From an uncultured Clostridia bacterium (GTDB lineage Bacteria > Bacillota_A > Clostridia > Oscillospirales > Oscillospiraceae): a DNA stretch of 17,819 bases. The notes below the pieces were generated by a model that was given only the letters and a program-made list of their open reading frames with translations, searched no databases and was not told the DNA's origin. The DNA lies in assembly GCA_949289625.1 (NCBI GenBank), contig CASEPH010000384.1:1-17819 (forward strand). The letters run 5' to 3'. Numbering within the stretch: position 1 is the stretch's first letter; the number at the start of each line of letters is the position of its first letter. Shown in pieces: positions 1-5,566 of the stretch. The translations under genes were made by a program, and so were the position numbers.

Positions 1-849
1 TGGTACCACCGTTTTCATGCCATCATACCACACCAGCACATCGTTGGCCTGACCCATCATGGCTTGTATCTCCGATTCCCCAAATGGGATTGCCCAATAG
101 ATAGAGCCAAGGGTATTACTGGCAATGTAGAAGGCCAGTAGCCGGAAAAAATCCATGGGAGGGGTTCCTCCAAAGTAGCCGTCCAATTGTCCGGAGGCAA
201 AGGCCGGACTGACCTGGGCACACCATACGATCCGGTTAAACTCCTCCCAAGGATCGCCATAGTCATAGCGATCAAAATCAATGATTTGAAGCGTTCCATG
301 GTCCAGCATCATGTTGCCCACATGGTAGTCCCCGTGCTGAAAGCACTGGGGCCGATTCTTCAGTAACTGCCAGTTGTTCTCTAAATAGTCTACCAGTTTG
401 GTATCTCCAGGAAACTTCAGCGGACATGCCCGGTATTTATCTATCTTTCCCCGGACCTTCCTGGAAAAGCGGACATCCCAGGCCTCCTGCTCTGGCGGTG
501 CAGGGATCTTGTGGATTTTCCGGAGGATCTCCCCCGACTGCCATCCCAGGGCGTACTGCTCCTGTTTCGGGAGATTTTGCAGTATCGGCTCCAAATCTTC
601 CCCATCGATCCAGGTGTATAGAATATATACCCCTTCTACGCACTGCCCAAATCGCACCGGACGGCACATGGGAATCCCCAGCTGATCCACCTGTTGCAGC
701 AGTTCAAACAGCCTTTTTCGTCTAGCATATCGTTCCGAAGGGGAAATCCGAAGCAAATACCGGGTTCCGTCTGCCGTGGCAACACAAAACTTCTGGTCCT
801 CAGACCAGCCCTTGTCAATGGGCTTCTGTTCTGTAAATTTCGGCAGCAT
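1..849 (-). CDS. APH-family small-molecule phosphotransferase (3' end off window)
   Basis: Reading the minus strand from the ATG at 849 gives 283 codons without a stop to the window edge, so only the C-terminus is missing. The kinase-fold signature of the aminoglycoside phosphotransferase/choline kinase superfamily is clear: HGDYHVGN (residues 172-179, catalytic Asp174) and IIDFDRYDYGDPWEEF starting at 189, which carries the metal-binding Asp. These families transfer the ATP gamma-phosphate to a hydroxyl on a small molecule; the substrate cannot be read from sequence, and many members are not resistance enzymes. The start is supported by AAGGATGAG about six bases upstream. It is the last visible gene of a three-gene operon, 41 bp after the deaminase. 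Family assignment is confident; aminoglycoside as substrate is not claimed. Confidence 0.88.
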   Translation of the reverse strand, partial: MLPKFTEQKPIDKGWSEDQKFCVATADGTRYLLRISPSERYARRKRLFELLQQVDQLGIPMCRPVRFGQCVEGVYILYTWIDGEDLEPILQNLPKQEQYALGWQSGEILRKIHKIPAPPEQEAWDVRFSRKVRGKIDKYRACPLKFPGDTKLVDYLENNWQLLKNRPQCFQHGDYHVGNMMLDHGTLQIIDFDRYDYGDPWEEFNRIVWCAQVSPAFASGQLDGYFGGTPPMDFFRLLAFYIASNTLGSIYWAIPFGESEIQAMMGQANDVLVWYDGMKTVVP

Positions 850-890
850 GTTTGTCTCATCCTTTTCGATATGCCCAAATAATTGGAAAC

Positions 891-1268
891 CTACTGATCC
901 CAGACGTGGGGGAGCAGTTCCTCCAGCGTAACAATTCCGCTTCGCAGAAGAATCTGGGTGCTGTAGTTGTCATGATTGATCTGATACATAAACTCCCGGC
1001 AACGGCCGCAGGGGGCGACAATGCCTGCTTCATCGTTTACTGCTACGATTTTTTCGATCCGGCTTTCCCCAGCGGTGACCATGGCGGCAATGGCTGCGTG
1101 TTCAGCGCAGAATCCCATGGAGCAGGGAGTGTCGATGCACACGCCGGTGTATACATTGCCCTGGTCTGTGATCAGCGCAGCAGCTACAGAGCCTGCGCTG
1201 GAATCCTCCGTCAACTGACGGGGGTTTAGCGTCTGCCGGGCAATTTGTGTCAGCGCTTCAAAGTCCAT
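891..1268 (-). CDS. Cytidine deaminase superfamily protein (Cdd/blasticidin-S deaminase type)
   Basis: A 125-residue protein, the usual length for single-domain tetrameric cytidine deaminases. The zinc site is complete: CAEHAA with Cys54 and the proton-shuttling Glu56, then APCGRCREF with Cys87 and Cys90. The family hydrolyses the amino group of cytidine or deoxycytidine to give uridine; close relatives deaminate the nucleoside antibiotic blasticidin S. The [10 protein letters not shown] wording resembles the blasticidin-deaminase branch at least as much as housekeeping Cdd, so no gene symbol is given. The start has GGGAGG placed 6 bases before the ATG. It lies 45 bp after the small unknown gene and 41 bp before the phosphotransferase on the same strand, so the three are probably one transcript. 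The protein is cytoplasmic (no signal peptide). Confidence 0.9.
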   Translation of the reverse strand: MDFEALTQIARQTLNPRQLTEDSSAGSVAAALITDQGNVYTGVCIDTPCSMGFCAEHAAIAAMVTAGESRIEKIVAVNDEAGIVAPCGRCREFMYQINHDNYSTQILLRSGIVTLEELLPHVWDQ

Positions 1269-1313
1269 GGTATTCCTCCCAAGTGTGCTATATTTCCTTT
1301 GCAGTACCGTCCT

Positions 1314-1637
1314 TTACCGGGGCAACCGGCGATGCAGTTCGTCGGTTACCGCAGAGATCCATCCCTTTACTTTTTCGATGTCTCCGGCATCCATGGCTTT
1401 GGCGTCGTAGTGAAAGCAGCAGCAGTCCGTGACGCACTCGCTGCTCATCCGTACCAGCAGTCCGTCCTTGCGGAAAGAACCGTCCACACACATGCTGTCC
1501 ACGCCATAGGTGGCCTCTTCGGGCTGCAACAGTTCTTTGATGATGTCATACATGGTGTAAAAATCTGTTTCTCCGCTGTATCCCGTGATAGAGACCAGCA
1601 CCGAGCCATTCTTTAATTGCATTTCTTCCAAATCCAT
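1314..1637 (-). CDS. Small unknown protein with a cysteine cluster
   Basis: A 107-residue soluble protein that I do not recognise. The frame is open further upstream, but the ATG at 1637 is chosen because AGGAGG sits 7 bases before it and the promoter at 1714-1722 lies between this start and the longer frame. The protein begins MDLEEMQLKNGSVLVSITGY, has a mixed alpha/beta look, and carries a cysteine-rich patch (ECVTDCCCFHYDAK, residues 67-80) plus a lone Cys50. It is predicted cytoplasmic. It is the first gene of the operon leading into the deaminase and the kinase-like gene. The cysteine patch could bind metal or be redox active, but nothing in the sequence proves this. Confidence 0.8.
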   Translation of the reverse strand: MDLEEMQLKNGSVLVSITGYSGETDFYTMYDIIKELLQPEEATYGVDSMCVDGSFRKDGLLVRMSSECVTDCCCFHYDAKAMDAGDIEKVKGWISAVTDELHRRLPR

Positions 1638-1713
1638 GTGAAATCCTCCTGTTTGTGCCGCCGCATTTTTTACAGATGGAGCAGAGAATATTCCCGGCGG
1701 CGTATTTACTCGT

Positions 1714-1722
1714 ATTATAGCA
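1714..1722 (-). promoter_or_regulatory. Extended -10 promoter of the unknown/deaminase/phosphotransferase operon
   Basis: On the minus strand the sequence reads TGCTATAAT, a perfect extended -10 element, about 77 bases before the first ATG. A -35 box at the right distance is poor (TGTACG), which is acceptable for an extended -10 promoter. Confidence 0.65.
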
Positions 1723-1827
1723 TAGCTTTTCTTCTGCGTACAGAAAAAACGGCAGTCCTTTTTTGGCGCAGCCAGGCTGTCTAATGGAAGTGTTTCGGGG
1801 ACATAATGGGGGCAGGAGGGATAAACC

Positions 1828-2250
1828 ATGAAGATTTCTGAAATTATGACAGACCGGGTGGTCTCCGTCCGGCAGAACGAAACGGCGGATACAGCGGCAA
1901 GGCTTCTGAGTCGAAACAATATAGGCGCATTGCCAGTGGTGGACGATGGAGGGAAAGTGGTGGGAATGCTGACAGACCGGGACCTGGTGGTTCGCTGCAT
2001 GGCGGCAAGTTTTGATCCAAAACGGGTTCCGGTGGCTAGTATTATGACCTCGGGGCCTGTGGTGGCCCATGGAGATGAGGACGCCGGAACAGTGTCCGCT
2101 CGAATGGGTCAGGCCCAGGTGCGACGGGTTCCTGTGGTACAGGATGGGGTGTTGACCGGGATCGTGTCTCTGGCGGATTTGGCTGTGGGGCGTCAGGATA
2201 GAACGGCTGATACGCTGGCGGAGATCAGCCGAAACATCAGCAGAAGATAA
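1828..2250 (+). CDS. Two-CBS-domain protein
   Basis: A 140-residue protein made almost entirely of a CBS pair (Bateman module). The first domain covers about residues 7-60 (IMTDRVVSVRQNET... GMLTDRDLVVR) and the second about 71-122 (IMTSGPVVAHGDED... GIVSLADLAV). The repeated 'IMT' entry and the 'VVDDGGKVVGMLTDRDL' strand-helix pattern are typical. Such stand-alone proteins bind adenine nucleotides or similar ligands and act as energy or stress sensors, but their partner is unknown; the annotation by family is often general stress protein or inosine-monophosphate-dehydrogenase-related. GGAGGG precedes the ATG by 7 bases. It is a monocistronic gene, divergent from the deaminase operon and convergent with the MATE gene, and ends 2 bases before a strong hairpin. 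Confidence 0.9.
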   Translation: MKISEIMTDRVVSVRQNETADTAARLLSRNNIGALPVVDDGGKVVGMLTDRDLVVRCMAASFDPKRVPVASIMTSGPVVAHGDEDAGTVSARMGQAQVRRVPVVQDGVLTGIVSLADLAVGRQDRTADTLAEISRNISRR

Positions 2251-2252
2251 AT

Positions 2253-2293
2253 CGCGGGTCGCTGCAGAAGCCGTGTGGCTGCAGCGACCCGCG
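2253..2293. terminator. 15-bp perfect hairpin between CBS and MATE genes
   Basis: Arms CGCGGGTCGCTGCAG (2253-2267) and its exact complement (2279-2293) with an 11-base loop sit between two converging genes, 2 bp after one stop and 18 bp from the other. Neither flank has a long T-run, so intrinsic termination is likely but not textbook; it can fold on either strand. Confidence 0.7.
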
Positions 2294-2311
2294 TTCACTA
2301 GTTGTATGAAA

Positions 2312-3712
2312 TTATTCAAGAGAAACTGGCATTTCCGCGTCCCGGCGCAGGCATCTGCACTGATGCAGCATCAGGATCAGGGCGGTGGCGGAGGAGACCA
2401 CGTCCGCCACAGGCAGGGCGTAGAGCACGCCGTTCTGACCCAGAATGGAGCCCAGAATCAGAACCATGGGAATCAGGCATAGGATCTGCCGGGAAAGGCT
2501 GATAAAAATTGCCTTTTTGGGCTGTCCAATGGACTGGAAGAAGCCGGAACCCACGTTGGTAAAGGGAACCAGAGGCAGCAGCAAATTGTAAACCCGCATG
2601 GTATAGGCGGCGTGCTGGAGATCGCTGCCGCTGGACCCAAAGATGCGGCACAGGGGCTCAGCGAAGATCAGAATGATGATCCAGCCGATGGTGAGCATAA
2701 TGATGGCAAAAATCGTGGCGGTTTTCAGCGTGTCCACTACCCGGTGATAGTTCTTTGCGCCGTAATTATAGCCGATGATGGGCTGAATGGCAGAAGAGAT
2801 GCCAATGGCGGGAAGCAGAAAGAACAGGCCAATGCTGATGGTGATGCCCACAGAGGCCTGGGCCACATCGCCGGAGACCGTCTGTGCCGTGGCGAAGATG
2901 GCCAGGCAGGAGAGCAGGACCGATTGGGACAGGCTGCCGGTAAACTGCTGGAGAAAGGAGGAAAATCCTAGTTCTGCAGTTTTTGCGGTGGTGGATCGGG
3001 AGAGCCGAAGCAGGGAGAGCCGGAGTTTCATGGTGCTTCTGCGGCTCAAGGTAAAGTAATGGATCACCATGCAGCCGGAGACGATCTGAGAGAAGGCCGT
3101 GGCGGCAGCTGCGCCGGCAATGCCCCACTGAAATACATAGATGGCGATGGGGTCCAGAATGATGTTGAGAATGCAGCCGGTGACGGAGCAGATCATCATG
3201 CGCTTGGGGCTGCCGTCCACCCGAACAAAGAGGCCGAAACCGTTGGCAGTGGAATTGAAGAAGGAACCGATCAACACCACGCGCATATAGCTCAGCGCAT
3301 AGGGCATCACCTGATCCCCAGCGCCGAACAACCGGAGCAGCGGCTCGGTAAAGGCGTAGCCCAAAGCAATCAGACACAGAGAGACAAGGATCAGCAGTAA
3401 GAAGCTGTTGTTTAAAATGGATTCTGCTTCTTCACTGCGGCCTTCTCCCAGCCGGAGGGCCAGCAGTGTGGAACCGCCGGCGCCCACCAGCATGGCAAAC
3501 GCATCAATGATTCGAACAGCTGGATTACATACGGTTGTAGCCGTAATCCCAAGCTGTCCTACGAAATTTCCCACAAAGGCCTTGTCCACGATGTTGTAGA
3601 GGGAACTAATGAGCATCATGGCGATGGCGGGCAGAGCGTACTGGAGGATCAGCTTGAAAATGCGCTCCGTACCCAACACATCTGCCCGCTGGGCAGTTTG
3701 GTTTTGACTCAT
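2312..3712 (-). CDS. MATE family multidrug efflux protein (MepA-like)
   Basis: A 466-residue integral membrane protein, normal MATE length, with about twelve hydrophobic segments in two homologous halves. The N-terminus (residues 13-50: VLGTERIFKLILQYALPAIA, then SSLYNIVDKAFVGN) and the repeated 'R.DGSPK' and 'F.QSIGQPKKA' loops are typical of the MepA/YpnP branch of Na+- or H+-coupled drug and toxin exporters in Firmicutes. It exports organic cations and similar compounds across the cytoplasmic membrane; the substrate is not predictable. AAGAGGT provides the ribosome site. It begins 15 bp after the DUF362 gene on the same strand, so it should be expressed from that gene's promoter. It ends against the hairpin shared with the CBS gene. 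Confidence 0.94.
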   Translation of the reverse strand: MSQNQTAQRADVLGTERIFKLILQYALPAIAMMLISSLYNIVDKAFVGNFVGQLGITATTVCNPAVRIIDAFAMLVGAGGSTLLALRLGEGRSEEAESILNNSFLLLILVSLCLIALGYAFTEPLLRLFGAGDQVMPYALSYMRVVLIGSFFNSTANGFGLFVRVDGSPKRMMICSVTGCILNIILDPIAIYVFQWGIAGAAAATAFSQIVSGCMVIHYFTLSRRSTMKLRLSLLRLSRSTTAKTAELGFSSFLQQFTGSLSQSVLLSCLAIFATAQTVSGDVAQASVGITISIGLFFLLPAIGISSAIQPIIGYNYGAKNYHRVVDTLKTATIFAIIMLTIGWIIILIFAEPLCRIFGSSGSDLQHAAYTMRVYNLLLPLVPFTNVGSGFFQSIGQPKKAIFISLSRQILCLIPMVLILGSILGQNGVLYALPVADVVSSATALILMLHQCRCLRRDAEMPVSLE

Positions 3713-3727
3713 GCAAGACCTCTTTTC

Positions 3728-4828
3728 TCAGACCCGGACCAATTCATACTGTCGTGTGCCCAGACCGATCTTCTCGCCATGAGCCAGCAGCGCCTTCCAG
3801 TCGGCATCGGGATGCTTCATCTTAAAGTGATCCTGGTGGACATGGGAACCGGCGGCAGCAGAGCCGGGCAGCGGGGGCTGGGCCATGACGGCGTCCACAC
3901 AGGCTTGATCCAGAGCTACCGGATCAAAGGAGGCATACATTCCCACATTGGGGACCAGGGGATAGTCGTTGTAGGCGTCGCAGTCGCATTCCGGCGAAAC
4001 GTCAATGACCAGAGAAATGTGGAAGCTGGGGCGGCCCTCCAGCACGGCTTTGGAGTATTCCGCAATCTTACAGTTCATCACATCAATGGCCTCGTCAAAG
4101 CCTGCGTGGACGGCGTCCATGGGACAGGCACCGATGCAGCGGCCGCAGCCGACACATTTGTTGTGGTCGATGCTGGCCTTCCGATCCTGAATGGTAATGG
4201 CGTCGTGGGCGCAGTTTTTCTGACATTTTCCACATCCTACGCAAAGGGATTGGTTGACCTCCGGCTTTCCGGCAGCGTGCATCTCCATCTTGCCTGCCCG
4301 GCTGCCGCAGCCCATGCCGATGTTTTTGAGAGCTCCGCCAAAGCCGGCCATCTCATGGCCTTTGAAGTGGTTCAGGGAAATGAAGATGTCCGCATCCATG
4401 ACAGCGGCTCCAATTTTTGCTTCCTGGACATATTCTCCGTCCACGGGAACGAGACGCTCGTCCGTGCCCTTGAGGCCGTCCGCAATGAGGATCTGACATC
4501 CGGTGGAAAGGGGAGAAAAGCCGTTTTCCATGGCGGCGTCCAGATGATCCGGTGCGTTTTTTCGGCGGCCCACATACAGGGTGTTGCAGTCGGTAAGGAA
4601 GGGGATACCGCCCAGATCTTTTACCGCGTCTGCCACCACCTTGGCCCAGTTGGGCCGGAGAAAGCTCAGGTTACCCGGCTCTCCGAAGTGCATTTTGATG
4701 GCGGTAAATTGACGGTTGAAATCAATGGAATCAATGCCGGCGGCGAAAATCAGCTTCCGAAGCTTTTGGGGAAGATTCAGTTCCGGGGTGGCGCGAAGGT
4801 CGGAATAATAGACTTTAGCAGGTGACAT
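3728..4828 (-). CDS. DUF362 protein with two 4Fe-4S clusters
   Basis: A 366-residue DUF362-family protein. An N-terminal alpha/beta domain (residues 1-190) contains the family landmarks MHFGEPGN (46-53) and LNHFKGHEMAGFGGALKNIG (152-171). A bacterial-ferredoxin insert follows: CVGCGKCQKNC (Cys196, 199, 202, 206) and CVGCGRCIGAC (Cys225, 228, 231, 235), enough for two [4Fe-4S] clusters. The C-terminal part (about 255-366) returns to the DUF362 fold. The biochemical role of the family is not established; the clusters point to electron transfer or iron-sulfur sensing in the cytoplasm of an anaerobe. GAAAGGAG lies about 9 bases before the ATG. It is the first gene of an operon with the MATE exporter. 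Confidence 0.93.
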   Translation of the reverse strand: MSPAKVYYSDLRATPELNLPQKLRKLIFAAGIDSIDFNRQFTAIKMHFGEPGNLSFLRPNWAKVVADAVKDLGGIPFLTDCNTLYVGRRKNAPDHLDAAMENGFSPLSTGCQILIADGLKGTDERLVPVDGEYVQEAKIGAAVMDADIFISLNHFKGHEMAGFGGALKNIGMGCGSRAGKMEMHAAGKPEVNQSLCVGCGKCQKNCAHDAITIQDRKASIDHNKCVGCGRCIGACPMDAVHAGFDEAIDVMNCKIAEYSKAVLEGRPSFHISLVIDVSPECDCDAYNDYPLVPNVGMYASFDPVALDQACVDAVMAQPPLPGSAAAGSHVHQDHFKMKHPDADWKALLAHGEKIGLGTRQYELVRV

Positions 4829-4860
4829 AGGAAAGATCTCCTTTCAGCACGTTTTTCTAT

Positions 4861-4889
4861 AGTGTAGCATATTCAGAAGCCAAAGTAAA
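4861..4889 (-). promoter_or_regulatory. Promoter of the DUF362-MATE operon
   Basis: On the minus strand TTTACT (4889-4884), a 17-base spacer, and TACACT (4866-4861) preceded by TGC, an extended -10. It lies about 33 bases before the DUF362 ATG. The match is reasonable but not strong. Confidence 0.55.
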
Positions 4890-4983
4890 ACCTGTTTTCG
4901 CAAACCTGGGAAAACGATGGGGAATTTCGTGTTTTGATCGAGGAGATTACAAAAACGGTATGAAAACTTAATAAAAGAAACAT

Positions 4984-5000
4984 GAAAGTAATATACTTTC
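4984..5000. repeat. 17-bp perfect palindrome GAAAGTA-ATA-TACTTTC
   Basis: Seven-base arms around a 3-base spacer in an AT-rich intergenic stretch. Its right half contains TATACT (4992-4997) with TTAATA 18 bases upstream (4968-4973), so it resembles an operator lying on a -10 box of a rightward promoter. No regulator gene is adjacent. The rest of 4890-5070 is AT-rich and shows no gene. Confidence 0.4.
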
Positions 5001-5075
5001 GTAATATTTTAGGGCTATACTAAAAATGCAAGGAACAATATTTCTTTTTCATTTCTCCCTCTTACGTTTTAGAGC

Positions 5076-5110
5076 AGTGCCTGGCCGGAGTGGTCTCCCG
5101 GCGAGGCACT
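5076..5110. terminator. Strong hairpin in the DUF362-SRP intergenic region
   Basis: AGTGCCT and AGGCACT pair perfectly, with an inner stem GCCGGAG / CTCC(C)GGC carrying one bulge and a TGGT loop. It is followed on the plus strand by TTTCTCTGTCTT, a weak T-rich tail. No gene lies upstream on the plus strand for at least 240 bases, so it may end an unannotated short RNA, or insulate the SRP promoter. Confidence 0.45.
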
Positions 5111-5145
5111 TTCTCTGTCTTGACAGGATGCGAGGAGGATAGATT

Positions 5146-5175
5146 ATGAGAATGCAGATACGTCAGATGCAATGA
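5146..5175 (+). other. Possible nine-codon leader ORF with a strong ribosome site
   Basis: GAGGAGG at 5132-5138 lies 7 bases before an ATG followed by nine codons, MRMQIRQMQ, then TGA. A TTGACA at 5120-5125 sits upstream with only a weak -10 (GATTAT, 16-base spacing). The ORF ends 16 bases before the -35 box of the SRP RNA promoter. There is no protein family evidence; the ribosome site is the whole case. Confidence 0.2.
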
Positions 5176-5191
5176 ATCACGCATTTTTCCC

Positions 5192-5220
5192 TTGAAAAAC
5201 GGGGAAAAGTATAGTATACT
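5192..5220 (+). promoter_or_regulatory. Sigma-A promoter of SRP RNA / dnaX
   Basis: TTGAAA (5192-5197), exactly 17 bases, then TATACT (5215-5220). This is a near-consensus vegetative promoter; transcription should start near 5227, about 18 bases before the base-paired 5' end of the SRP RNA. Confidence 0.85.
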
Positions 5221-5244
5221 TGTTTCGCTTTGTTCTGGACCTTC

Positions 5245-5537
5245 GGTCTGGGACAAGGCCGCACTAGTCGGGGAGTTAGCGGTGCCCTGTTGCCTGCAAT
5301 CCGCTACAGCAGGGATGAAGTCCCACCCGAGGAGCGAACTGTGTTGTCTGACCCATATAAGCGGTGATGAGGAATCGGTCCCGCGCAACGAAATCCCACG
5401 AACCATGTCAGGCGGGGAACCGAGCAGCATTAAGTGGATCTTTTCGTGTGCCGCGGGCACGCCGCTTCCGAGCTGGCTGTACGGGTTCCGGGCATAGTCT
5501 CGTATTCGACGGTGGGTGTGCGGTCTTGTCGCAGACC
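5245..5537 (+). ncRNA. ffs: Signal recognition particle RNA, large type with Alu domain
   Basis: The RNA scaffold of the signal recognition particle, which with Ffh targets ribosomes making membrane and secreted proteins to FtsY. The Alu-domain stretch around 5257-5325 (notably CCTGCAATCCGCTACAGCAG) matches the Bacillus/Clostridium scRNA form. The Ffh-binding loop is at 5407-5429: GTCAGG, a GGAA tetraloop closed by CGG/CCG, then AGCAGCA. The ends pair: GTCTGGGACAAG (5246-5257) with CTTGTCGCAGAC (5525-5536), and GGCCGCAC with GTGCGGTC. The exact mature ends are inferred from this pairing; length is about 290 bases, slightly above the roughly 270 of Bacillus. No terminator follows, so dnaX is probably reached by read-through. 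Confidence 0.95.
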
Positions 5538-5566
5538 GGAGGATTTTTCCACATGAGGAGGTTTGG

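Noticed and set aside
57..299. An 80-codon minus-strand ORF near the left edge
   Set aside because: It is out of frame with the phosphotransferase, whose HGDYHVGN and IIDFDRYD motifs fall in a different frame that runs through this region.
1640..2000. Longer version of the 107-residue unknown protein reaching upstream
   Set aside because: The extension runs past the likely promoter and over the divergent CBS gene's start; the ATG at 1637 has AGGAGG.
3698..4825. A 375-codon open frame on the plus strand opposite the DUF362 gene
   Set aside because: It mirrors a confident coding region with Fe-S motifs on the minus strand, has no family motifs and no good ribosome site; it is an antisense shadow of GC-biased codons.
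5516..5566. Longer dnaX beginning at the GTG at 5516
   Set aside because: These codons lie in the 3' strand of the SRP RNA stem; the ATG at 5567 has GAGGAGG and matches the usual DnaX start.
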